Shown: one piece after another, positions 9,033 through 16,350 of the stretch
Layout of the letters: each line of letters opens with the position of its first letter
Numbering within the stretch: the first letter of the stretch is position 1
From: Kitasatospora xanthocidica
Lineage (GTDB): Bacteria > Actinomycetota > Actinomycetes > Streptomycetales > Streptomycetaceae
DNA: 64,000 nt
Assembly (NCBI RefSeq): GCF_014656195.1
Contig: NZ_BNBY01000011.1
Location: forward strand, 144,352 to 208,351
Direction of reading: 5' to 3'
The notes under the pieces: model-generated
What the model saw: the letters and a program-made list of their open reading frames with translations, nothing else
Told to the model about the DNA's origin: nothing
Database searches by the model: none
Made by a program: the position numbers and the translations under genes

Positions 9033-9146
9033 CCGACCGAGCACTCGACCCGACCGGGCACTCGACCCGACCGGGCACTCGACCCAACCGAGCGCTCGAC
9101 CAACCGAGTTCTCGACCGACTGGCTTCTCGATCAACCGGCTTCTCA
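9033..9146. repeat. Seven-copy 16/17-bp tandem repeat upstream of the hypothetical gene
   Basis: Units of the form CCGACCGGGCACTCGA run head to tail, with two identical 17-bp copies at 9049-9065 and 9066-9082 and increasing divergence downstream. The array sits in the 362-bp gap 9018-9379, where the promoter of the minus-strand hypothetical gene should be. The rest of the gap (about 9250-9360) contains degenerate CGCGCCCCGAGCC repeats and no supportable gene. Confidence 0.8.
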
Positions 9147-9379
9147 CCCGCCCCGGGGCCTTCGCTCGACCGGACGGGTACGACGTTTCCCACCCTAGGC
9201 GGCCGACCGGACGCGACCCGGCGATTCCGTCGGGATTAGCCCGGTCGAGTGACGCCTTCGCCCGGAACCCCCGCGCCCCAAGCCCGCGCGCCCCGAACCC
9301 ACGCGCCCTCGGCCCCACGCGCCCCGAGCCCGCGCCCGCCCCGGCCCCGCCCGACCCGGGGTGACACCGTGACGGCCAG

Positions 9380-9976
9380 TCAGGCCGCGTCGGCGGAGGT
9401 CCCGGAGGGGACTACGGCCCAGGCGGCCTCGATCATCCGGAAGATCTCGTCCACCGCGGCCGCCGGATCATCCGCCTCACGGGCCAGCGAGAACGCGCCG
9501 ATCACGAACCGCGCGATCGTCCGGCAGGCCGTCGCCGACCGCGCCGGGTCGGAATCGGCGGCGACGGCCGTCGCCAGCGCGTCCGCGTGGCGCAGCCTCA
9601 TCGTCTCCTCGTACTCCCGCAGGGCGGGCGATTCGTCGATCATGCGCCAGATCGGGCCGGCTCCGTCCGCGGTGCAGTGCCGCACCATGGCGTGGATCTC
9701 GCGGCGCAGCGCGGGGATGAGCGGTTCGTCGGGCGACCGGTCGGTGACCGCCCGGGTGAGGCGTTGCTCGAAGTCCTGGTCCTGTTCGAACACCAGGGCC
9801 TCTTTCGAGGCGAAGTGGGAGAAGACCGTGGTGACGGCGACGTCGGCCTCGGCGGCCACTTCGCGGATGCCCACCGCCTCGTAGCCGCGTTCCAGGAAGA
9901 GCCTCAGCGCGGTGTCGGCGATCTTCTGGCGGGTCGCGGCCTTCTTGCGCTCGCGGCGTCCGGACGGCTCGGTCAT
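9380..9976 (-). CDS. TetR-family regulator
   Basis: A 198-residue TetR/AcrR regulator. The N-terminus is RRERKKAATRQKIADTAL, and the HTH is IREVAAEADVAVTTVFSHF followed by ASKEALVF. The ligand domain resembles the group that controls small dehydrogenases and pumps. A TAGCAT box at 9983-9988 (minus strand) ends six bases before the ATG, suggesting leaderless transcription. It is divergent from an NADP-dependent oxidoreductase and shares a 70-bp intergenic region holding a perfect palindrome, so autoregulation and repression of that enzyme are likely. Confidence 0.9.
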   Translation of the reverse strand: MTEPSGRRERKKAATRQKIADTALRLFLERGYEAVGIREVAAEADVAVTTVFSHFASKEALVFEQDQDFEQRLTRAVTDRSPDEPLIPALRREIHAMVRHCTADGAGPIWRMIDESPALREYEETMRLRHADALATAVAADSDPARSATACRTIARFVIGAFSLAREADDPAAAVDEIFRMIEAAWAVVPSGTSADAA

Positions 9977-10018
9977 GCCGTGATGCTATCAGTCACAAAA
10001 ACAGAACAGCTTCAAAAT

Positions 10019-10031
10019 ACTAACCGTTAGT
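10019..10031. promoter_or_regulatory. TetR-type operator ACTAACcGTTAGT
   Basis: Perfect 6-1-6 inverted repeat in an AT-rich patch between two divergent genes. It overlaps the presumed promoter of the oxidoreductase gene (candidate -10 TACGGT at 10034, start ATG at 10047). Binding by the divergent TetR protein is inferred. Confidence 0.7.
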
Positions 10032-10046
10032 GTTACGGTCGGCCGC

Positions 10047-10940
10047 ATGAAGAAAGTGAGCTTCGCCGAGTTCGGCGGCCCGGACGTACTGCACCTGGTG
10101 GATGCCGAGGAGCCCCACGCGGGCCCCGGCCGGATACGCGTCGCCGTACGGGCGGCCGGCGTGAACCCCGTCGACTGGAGGATTCGCGAAGGCCAGGTCC
10201 TGAAGGCCCATCCGATCGAGCTGCCGTCCGGGGTCGGGCTGGACGCCGCCGGGGTGGTGGACGAGGTCGGCGAGGGGGTCGACGGTGTCGAGGTCGGCGA
10301 CCACGTGTTCGGCGAAGGCTCCAGCACCTACGCCGAGTTCGCGGTGCTCTCCGCCTGGGCCCGGATGCCCGAGGGGCTGACGTTCGAGGAGGCGGCCGGG
10401 TACCCCTCCGTGGTGGAGACCGCGCTGCGGCTCGTCCGCGAGGTCGGCGTGCGGTCCGGACAGACCCTGCTGGTCAGCGGCGCATCCGGCGGAGTCGGAT
10501 CGGCGGTGCTGCAGATCGCCCGCGACCGCGGCATCACGGTGATCGGTACGGCCGGGGCCGCGAACCAGGACTACCTGCGCGGCCTGGGCGCCCTCGCCAC
10601 GACGTACGGCGAGGGCTGGGTCACCCGGGTCCGGGAGCTCGGCCGGGTCGACGCGGCCCTCGACCTGGCCGGCTCCGGCGTGATCCGCGAACTCGTCGAA
10701 CTGACCGGGGACCCGCGGAAGGTGGTCTCCATCGCCGACCTCACCGCGCCCGAGCTCGGCGTCCGCTTCTCCGGCGCGGCCGGGAGCGTACCGGAGGCGC
10801 TCGCCGAGGCCGTCGACCTCATCTCGCGGGGAAGGCTCCACATCCCGGTCGAGAAGGCGTACACCCTCGCCGAGGCCGCGGTCGCGCACATCGACAGCCA
10901 AGCCGGGCACACCCGCGGGCGCCGGGTCATCGTCGTCTGA
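10047..10940 (+). CDS. NADP-dependent quinone oxidoreductase (zinc-free MDR family)
   Basis: A 297-residue medium-chain dehydrogenase/reductase. The GroES-like N-terminal half includes VKAAGVNPVDW-type residues (here VRAAGVNPVDWRIREGQ), and the Rossmann half has the nucleotide motif VSGASGGVGSAV. There are no Cys zinc ligands, so it belongs with quinone oxidoreductases of the QorA type: NADPH-dependent reduction of quinones or enones in the cytoplasm. The divergent TetR gene and shared operator suggest induction by an electrophile or quinone. The N-terminus KKVSFAEFGGPDVLHL fits the family with no extension. Confidence 0.9.
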   Translation: MKKVSFAEFGGPDVLHLVDAEEPHAGPGRIRVAVRAAGVNPVDWRIREGQVLKAHPIELPSGVGLDAAGVVDEVGEGVDGVEVGDHVFGEGSSTYAEFAVLSAWARMPEGLTFEEAAGYPSVVETALRLVREVGVRSGQTLLVSGASGGVGSAVLQIARDRGITVIGTAGAANQDYLRGLGALATTYGEGWVTRVRELGRVDAALDLAGSGVIRELVELTGDPRKVVSIADLTAPELGVRFSGAAGSVPEALAEAVDLISRGRLHIPVEKAYTLAEAAVAHIDSQAGHTRGRRVIVV

Positions 10941-11089
10941 GCACCGGTCGGACGCAACCCCGGGACTTGGCACCCCCTCGGCCCCGCGCGCCCGCGTCAA
11001 CCAGCCTCTTCCACAGATCGGGTGAGTGTCCGTCACCGACCGGCACGGTCACCCGCTCCCCGCACGCCGGAGGCGGTACTGCTGGCCGC

Positions 11090-11521
11090 ATGACCACACC
11101 CCGACGCTTCGTGAAGGCCGCCCTGGCTCTCGCGCTCGCCGTGATTCCCACCGTCGCCGTCCCCGCCACGGTCACCCCCGCGGCCGCCGCGGTCATCCAG
11201 CCGCCGCTGCCGGTCGAGGCCCTCCCACCGCAGGTCGAACAGGCCTGCCGGATCTGGGAGCGCCTCGACTGGCCCGTCAGCCCGACCCCCGTCGACTACC
11301 GCATCCCCGGCCCGGATTTCATCCGCGGCAGCAACCCGTACGGCAACCGCAGCAAGGACCTCCCCGCCGGCGGCGACTACCACGAGTACGACGTCAACCC
11401 CCGCCCCACGCCCACGACCCACCGCGACGCCGAGCGCCTGGTCCGGGACCGGCACACCGCGCAGGTCTGGTACTCGGCCGACCACTACGCCAACTTCCGG
11501 GAAATCTCCGAGGGTTGCTGA
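11090..11521 (+). CDS. Secreted guanyl-specific ribonuclease (RNase Sa/T1 family)
   Basis: Exported RNase that would cut RNA 3' of G. The ATG at 11090 gives a clean signal peptide (residues 1-34, ending near AAAA); the longer frame to 10967 is unlikely. The mature domain matches RNase Sa: an early Cys (C53) pairing with the C-terminal Cys143, YHEYDV with the catalytic base E99, an Arg (about 116) in the AERLV strand, and DHYANF with the catalytic acid H132, ending EISEGC. Secreted streptomycete RNases usually have a barstar-like inhibitor elsewhere in the genome; none is adjacent. A strong hairpin follows the stop. Confidence 0.9.
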   Translation: MTTPRRFVKAALALALAVIPTVAVPATVTPAAAAVIQPPLPVEALPPQVEQACRIWERLDWPVSPTPVDYRIPGPDFIRGSNPYGNRSKDLPAGGDYHEYDVNPRPTPTTHRDAERLVRDRHTAQVWYSADHYANFREISEGC

Positions 11522-11539
11522 ACCCCTTCCCCGAACGCC

Positions 11540-11575
11540 GTGGGCGCCCCCTCGCCGACCCGAGGGGGCGCCCAC
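11540..11575. terminator. Bidirectional terminator hairpin
   Basis: Perfect 15-bp stem (GTGGGCGCCCCCTCG and its complement) with the loop CCGACC, placed between the convergent RNase and MerR-HEAT genes. There is no U-tract, as is usual in this group. Confidence 0.85.
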
Positions 11576-11608
11576 CGACGTCACCTCACCTCCGAGAACC
11601 AGCACCCG

Positions 11609-12622
11609 CTATCGAGCGCCGCGCAGTCCGAGGACGTACGCCGCGGTGAGCGCCACCGCACGGTCCTCGTCCGAGGACAACTCCTCCAGCGCGCGGGTCG
11701 CCGTGCCTCCCGGGATGTCGGCGAGCGCCTGGGTCAGCCGGCGGCGGGCGGGCGGTCCGGCGGCTCCCGCAGCCGCGCCGGCCAGGCGGGCGACGAGCCC
11801 GGTGGCGATCCGGTCCGCCGACGCCGGGTCACCCGCCAGTGCGCTCAGCGCGTCGGCCGCGTCGGCGTCGTTCCGCCCCTCGACGATCATGTCGATGAGC
11901 GTCGGCACCGCCTCGGCCACGCCGCGGGTGCCGAGCGCCAGAGCCGCGTGGCCCCGGACGACGGGGTCGGGGCCGGTGAGGGCGTCCCGCAGCAGTGCCG
12001 TCGCCCCGGCGGTCGGGATCTCGGCGATGGAGCGGACGGCCCGCTCGCGCACCTCCGCCGAGGGCGAGCCGAGGCCCTTCGCCAGCAGGGCCGGCGCCTC
12101 CTCGCCCGCTTGCGCCAGGGCCCACCGGAGGGCTCCGGCGACATTGGGGTCCGACTCCCCCAGCGCGGCCTCGGCCAGGGCCTCCGCCGGCACGGGGTCA
12201 CCCTCGGCTGCGGACAGGGCCGCGCGCTGCCGTGCCCCCGCGCTCCCCGACTCCAGGGCCTGCAGGAGCGAGACGGTCCGCAGGACCTCCTCCCACCCGG
12301 CGGGTTCCGCGGCGCCGATCCGGCGCAGCCGGGTGAGCAGCTCGGTCTCCGCGGCGATGCGCTCCATCGTCCGGCGGATCAGGTCGTCGACGAGCTCCGA
12401 CGGCGCGAAGCCGGGATCGTCGAGCGCGCGCCCGACGTCGCTCAGCGACAGCCCGAGTGACCGCAGGCTCTCGATGTGGAAGATCCGCCGGATGTTCTCG
12501 CCGGAGTACTCCCGGTAGCCGGAGTCGGTCCGGGTGGACGGCCGCACCAGGCCGAGCGACTCGTAGTGCCTGAGCATCCGGGCGCTGACCCCGGACCGCC
12601 GGGCGACATCACCGATCAACAC
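11609..12622 (-). CDS. MerR-family regulator fused to HEAT repeats
   Basis: A 337-residue protein. Residues 1-75 are a typical MerR winged helix (LIGDVARRSGVSARMLRHY, GYREYS, IESLRSLGLSLSDVG), then a dimerisation helix to about 120. From about 130 to the end are alpha-solenoid HEAT repeats, with recurring ALGESDPNVAGALRWAL and TGPDPVVRGHAALALG units. Replacement of the usual small-ligand domain by HEAT repeats suggests a protein partner as effector. The partner may be the HEAT protein encoded six bases upstream in the same operon. The DNA target is unknown. Confidence 0.85.
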   Translation of the reverse strand: MLIGDVARRSGVSARMLRHYESLGLVRPSTRTDSGYREYSGENIRRIFHIESLRSLGLSLSDVGRALDDPGFAPSELVDDLIRRTMERIAAETELLTRLRRIGAAEPAGWEEVLRTVSLLQALESGSAGARQRAALSAAEGDPVPAEALAEAALGESDPNVAGALRWALAQAGEEAPALLAKGLGSPSAEVRERAVRSIAEIPTAGATALLRDALTGPDPVVRGHAALALGTRGVAEAVPTLIDMIVEGRNDADAADALSALAGDPASADRIATGLVARLAGAAAGAAGPPARRRLTQALADIPGGTATRALEELSSDEDRAVALTAAYVLGLRGAR

Positions 12623-12628
12623 CGCCTA

Positions 12629-13306
12629 CTACCCCTCCTGGTCGGATCCACCGAGGACCGCGACGCGCTTCGCCTCCTCGATCGCGAGCTCGAATCCGGC
12701 GTCCGGATCGCGCCACAACCGTTCGGTGGCGAGCACGTGTGCGCGCACCCTCGGGTCGGGGGACGCCGTCGCAGCGCCCAGCACCGGCAGCATCACCTCC
12801 CCGAGCGCGATCAGCGCCCGGCTGAGGCTCAGCTGCGTCTCGCGGCCGCCGCGCCCGAGCTGTGTCGCCAACCCTACGGCCAGCCGGTGCTCCTCACCTT
12901 CGGGCACCAGGACGACGGCCGCCCGCCAGGCGCTGCGCGCGGCCTCCTCGTCGGGGTCGGCCAGCAGCGCCGGGGTGATCGCCGGCCATGCCCGCCGGTC
13001 CCCGATCTTGGACAGGGTGTGCAGCGCCTGGCTCCGCGCCTGGGCCCGCTCCGAGCGGACCTCGACGAGGAGCGGCGGGACGGTCGTCGCCGCCGGGTGG
13101 CGGGTGAGCGCCCAGGTCAGCGTCTCGCGCACGGAGAACTCGGGCTCGACCGCGCTCCGCCGGACAAGCGCGCCGACGTACCGGGGGTCCGGGGCCGTGC
13201 CGACCGCCAGCGCCGCCCGCAGCCGGACCGACGGGTCGTCGTGCTCCAGGCCCCGGAGCGCCTGGGGCGCGCTCGTGTCTGCCGTCCGCTTGGTCATGCC
13301 GGTCAT
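12629..13306 (-). CDS. HEAT-repeat protein, operon partner of MerR-HEAT
   Basis: A 225-residue alpha-solenoid made of HEAT/PBS-lyase-type repeats, for example LEHDDPSVRLRAALAVG and VRSERAQARSQALHTLSKIG. The start is ATG 13306, eight bases after AGGAGG; the frame's GTG at 13315 overlaps that ribosome site. No catalytic residues are visible, so it probably acts by protein binding. It is the first gene of a two-gene operon with the MerR-HEAT regulator (6-bp gap). Shared repeat type and coupling suggest they act in one complex or compete for one ligand. Confidence 0.82.
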   Translation of the reverse strand: MTGMTKRTADTSAPQALRGLEHDDPSVRLRAALAVGTAPDPRYVGALVRRSAVEPEFSVRETLTWALTRHPAATTVPPLLVEVRSERAQARSQALHTLSKIGDRRAWPAITPALLADPDEEAARSAWRAAVVLVPEGEEHRLAVGLATQLGRGGRETQLSLSRALIALGEVMLPVLGAATASPDPRVRAHVLATERLWRDPDAGFELAIEEAKRVAVLGGSDQEG

Positions 13307-13484
13307 GGGGACCACCTCCTCCGGCTCAGTGAAGGCCTTGTCACCGTGTCAAGGTCAAGGCCGACGTCAAGGCCGACGTCGAGGTCACGGTCAAGCCCGA
13401 GGCCGAGCCCGCCGCCGAGCGGAGCCGGGCCGAGCCGCAGCGGGGGTGGCGGTCTTCCCTTCGCCCGCCGGGACCTGCACTGTA

Positions 13485-14972
13485 GTGGGCGCGGATCCGT
13501 CGGACGGGGTGGATGGTGTGGGCGAGCAGCGCGACACGCACAACAGGATCAGTAACAGCACCATCCACGGCAACGTGGTCATGGGCGGCATCATCTCCCT
13601 GATGACCGGCCGCGGGCCGCGGCTGCGCCTGCTGGTGGCGGTGGCGTGCGTGCTGGCGCTGCTGGGCGCCGGCACGACGTACTGGGTATTGAAGGCGACG
13701 GATGGGGGCACTGGGCCGGTACTCGGCGCCCGTTACGATCCCGAGCACGGTGACGCCGACTCGACCGCGGTGGTCCCCAGGACCGTCAAGCCCGCCGAAC
13801 TCCCCGCCGTCACCGGCTGCGGCGCCGCCCGGACGTGGTCGCACCAGCAGGGCGCCACGGACGTGGGTGCGTCGCCGCTCTCGCTCTCGATGGTCGGCAA
13901 CGGCCACACCGTGGCGATCGAGCAGGTGCGGGCGACCATCGTGGGCGAGCCCCGCGACCCGCTGCCCGGCACGATCGTGAACTGCACCGGCCAGGGCGAG
14001 GGCAAGAAGGTCGACATGGGCCTCGACCTGGACGCCGCCCAGCCGGTCGCACTGATCGGGGCCGCCGGACCGGTGTCGTTCGCCCCGTTCTTCACCGACA
14101 AGTACCTCTACCTGGAGAACCAGAAGCCCGAACTGATCAGCCTCACCGTGCTGGCGACCCGGCACAGCTACGACTACGTGCTCACGGTCGAGGGCACCGT
14201 CGACGGCGAACCCCGCACCTGGACGCTGAAGGACGGTGACCGCCCGTTCCGGGTCTCCGGGGTGCGGACGGAACGCGGCACCGAGATCTCGACCCACGGG
14301 AGGGGCTGGGAGACCGGCTACGGCAAGGGCGCCGGCGAGCGCATCCGGTGCAACCCCTGCTACGACCAGGACGAGCAGGTGATCCCGGGCACCGCGGTCG
14401 CCACCGCTCCGGCCGGCCTCACCTTCTCCTCCGCGCCGGGGGCCGACCCGGTGCAGCCACTCGTCCCGAAGGAGCACCCGGCCGCGGAGACGCCGCCGCT
14501 GACGGTCGACGACCACGACGCGGAGTCCGTCGCGGTCGCCTGGGCGGTCACCTCGGGCAGCTTCGACGCGTCCCGCGGCGACACCGGGCCGGCGTCCGTC
14601 CTGCGCCGGGTCCGTCCGTACCTGACGCCGGAACTCGCCGCCGCCGGAGGAGGGTTGAACGCCTGCTCGGCGGACGGCACGGTCTGGCCCGCCGATCTGG
14701 CCGCCCGCCGGGGCTGGTCGGTGGTGATGTGGGCGACCGCGATGCCCCTGGAGGGCCACACCGATCCGGGCGACCTCACCGGGGACGTGGTCGAGTTGGA
14801 GGTCTCCACCAGCTGCGCCTACGTCGCGGCGGACGGCTGGTCCCGCACACCGAACGGGATCAGCGTGCGCACCCGACTCGAACGCCGGCCCGACGGCCGC
14901 TACCTGATCTCCGCGACGGAGCTGGTGAGGTACGGCGTCCCGCTGCCCGTCGACCCGACCGCGCAGCCCTGA
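13485..14972 (+). CDS. Single-pass membrane protein with possible RHIM-like N-terminal motif
   Basis: I do not recognise a named family. The protein (495 residues from GTG 13485; GTG 13509 or 13518 are alternatives, none with a clear ribosome site) has a short cytoplasmic N-terminus, one transmembrane helix at about residues 48-68 and a large extracellular part with several Cys residues (for example CNPCYD). The N-terminal stretch NRISNSTIHGNVVMGGI resembles the N-x-I-S-x-x-x-x-H-G-x-V-V pattern of bacterial amyloid-signalling (RHIM-like) motifs common in actinomycetes, but lacks the usual VQ(A/G) core. Longer upstream reading frame is shadow sequence. The extracellular domain is unassigned. 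Confidence 0.7.
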   Translation: MGADPSDGVDGVGEQRDTHNRISNSTIHGNVVMGGIISLMTGRGPRLRLLVAVACVLALLGAGTTYWVLKATDGGTGPVLGARYDPEHGDADSTAVVPRTVKPAELPAVTGCGAARTWSHQQGATDVGASPLSLSMVGNGHTVAIEQVRATIVGEPRDPLPGTIVNCTGQGEGKKVDMGLDLDAAQPVALIGAAGPVSFAPFFTDKYLYLENQKPELISLTVLATRHSYDYVLTVEGTVDGEPRTWTLKDGDRPFRVSGVRTERGTEISTHGRGWETGYGKGAGERIRCNPCYDQDEQVIPGTAVATAPAGLTFSSAPGADPVQPLVPKEHPAAETPPLTVDDHDAESVAVAWAVTSGSFDASRGDTGPASVLRRVRPYLTPELAAAGGGLNACSADGTVWPADLAARRGWSVVMWATAMPLEGHTDPGDLTGDVVELEVSTSCAYVAADGWSRTPNGISVRTRLERRPDGRYLISATELVRYGVPLPVDPTAQP

Positions 14973-15005
14973 CCGGCCGGCCATAACCATCCGGCCTGAC
15001 CGGCC

Positions 15006-15518
15006 TCAGCCCAGCCGCACGTCCCCCGCGACGACGACCTCGCCGAGCCGCGGGAAGTCCAGCTCGACCGAGGCCCGGTGCTCCTCGGCGCTGAGCCCGG
15101 TCATCGCGTCCTCCACGAAGACCAGCCGGTAGCCGTGGTCGGCGGCCGCGCGGGCGCTCGACTCGACACCGAGGTTGGTGGCGATCCCGGCGAAGACCAG
15201 GGTCTCCACGCCCCGCGCCCGGAGCAGTTCGTGCAGGCCGGTGCCCTGGAAGGCGCCGATGGTGCGCTTCACCACGACCTCGTCGGCCACCGCTTCGACC
15301 TCCGCGAGGAGTTCGCTCCCGGGCGGCTGCTCGGCCACGTTCGGCCGCTCGACCCGGACCGCGACGACCGGGGCACCGGCCGCACGGAAGGCCCGGGCGA
15401 GCTCCAGCGAGGCGGCCACCACCTCCGAACCGGTGTGCGGCGCGAGCGGGTTGGCGACGATCCGGTCCATCAGGTCGATCAGGACCAGGGCGGTGTCGCG
15501 GGGATCAAGGGTGGTCAT
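15006..15518 (-). CDS. Isochorismatase-like hydrolase lacking the catalytic Cys
   Basis: A 170-residue isochorismatase-fold protein. Visible elements are the Asp of VLIDLMD (D15), the Lys of VVVKRTIGAF and the GIATNLGVESSARAA turn. In cysteine hydrolases (nicotinamidase, N-carbamoylsarcosine amidase) the position before VES is Cys; here it is Gly, as in true isochorismatases such as EntB and PhzD. The reaction is thus more likely vinyl-ether hydrolysis or something uncharacterised than amide hydrolysis. Its start overlaps the 3' end of the upstream TetR gene by 14 bp, so both are co-transcribed. Confidence 0.82.
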   Translation of the reverse strand: MTTLDPRDTALVLIDLMDRIVANPLAPHTGSEVVAASLELARAFRAAGAPVVAVRVERPNVAEQPPGSELLAEVEAVADEVVVKRTIGAFQGTGLHELLRARGVETLVFAGIATNLGVESSARAAADHGYRLVFVEDAMTGLSAEEHRASVELDFPRLGEVVVAGDVRLG

Positions 15519-16182
15519 GGCGCCAACCTAGCCCATCCCCCGCCCCGGCCGGCCCCGCCGCTTCCCGGGCGATCTCCGCGCGGAAGCCCTCGATCATCAC
15601 GCGCAGCCCGTACTCGAAGTCGGCGTCGTGGTCGGTCATCCGCAGCACGTCGGCCGCCTCGCGCAGCAGCGGGAGCCCGCGCAGTACGTCGTCCGGGAAG
15701 GGCGGCCGCTCGCGGTCCGCGGCGTCCTGCCGCCAGGCCTGCTCTTCCGTGACCCAGCCCATGATGTACCGGTCGACGGTCAGCAGCAGCCGCAGCGCCG
15801 TGCGCGGGCGCAGCCCGGCCCGGCAGAGCGCGCCCAGCTGGGCCTCGACGGCCGGGAGTTCGTCCTCGGTGGGCAGGGTGCCGGCGTGCACCCGGGCGCC
15901 GTCGCGGTAGGCGAGCAGGGCGCCGCGCTTGGCCCGGGCGTCGGCGGCGATCCACTCGGGCCAGTGCTCCGGGTCCGGTTCGCGGTCGGGTGGGAGGGCT
16001 TCGGCGAGCATCGCCTCGGCCATCAGGTCGAGCAGTTCCCGCTTGCTCTTGAAGTGCCAGTACAGCGCCGGTGACTGGACGCCGAGCTCGCGGGCGAGCC
16101 GTCGGGTGGTCAGCCCCTCGATGCCCTCCTCGTTGAGCAGGCGCAGCGCGGTGCGCACCACCTCGTCGCGTTGCAGCGCCAT
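15505..16182 (-). CDS. TetR-family repressor close to the tetracycline-repressor class
   Basis: A 225-residue repressor. The HTH reads LTTRRLARELGVQSPALYWHF then KSKRELLDLM, strikingly close to the DNA-binding domain of the classical Tn10-type TetR. The C-terminal part is a TetR_C-like domain with the VDRYIMGWVTEEQA helix. Two near-identical CTTATC-N3-GATAAG sites in the divergent promoter region resemble tetO, as expected from that HTH. It is divergent from an MFS exporter and precedes an isochorismatase-like gene in its own operon. The inducer is probably a substrate of the exporter. Confidence 0.9.
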   Translation of the reverse strand: MALQRDEVVRTALRLLNEEGIEGLTTRRLARELGVQSPALYWHFKSKRELLDLMAEAMLAEALPPDREPDPEHWPEWIAADARAKRGALLAYRDGARVHAGTLPTEDELPAVEAQLGALCRAGLRPRTALRLLLTVDRYIMGWVTEEQAWRQDAADRERPPFPDDVLRGLPLLREAADVLRMTDHDADFEYGLRVMIEGFRAEIAREAAGPAGAGDGLGWRHDHP

Positions 16183-16220
16183 CCGTCCACCCTCCCGGGT
16201 TAATCGCTTGCCAGGTCCAC

Positions 16221-16235
16221 CTTATCGCCGATAAG
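16221..16235. promoter_or_regulatory. tetO-like operator 1
   Basis: CTTATC GCC GATAAG, perfect 6-bp arms and a 3-bp spacer. The core TATC-N3-GATA has the same half-sites and spacing as the Tn10 tet operator core. It lies in the divergent tetR/MFS intergenic region. Confidence 0.8.
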
Positions 16236-16249
16236 TTCCCGAGCCAGGA

Positions 16250-16264
16250 CTTATCAGCGATAAG
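16250..16264. promoter_or_regulatory. tetO-like operator 2
   Basis: CTTATC AGC GATAAG, the second copy, 29 bp centre to centre from the first. Tandem operators with nearly three-turn spacing mirror the tetO1/tetO2 layout. Confidence 0.8.
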
Positions 16265-16350
16265 GACGATCACCCAAGCGCCCACAACGCCCCCCGCCAC
16301 CACCGCACCGACTCCCCCGACGACGACCGACCGCGAAGGGATCACCCCGT

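Noticed and set aside
14972..15006. Terminator between the membrane protein and the isochorismatase gene
   Set aside because: Only a 6-bp GGCCGG/CCGGCC stem; too weak to list.
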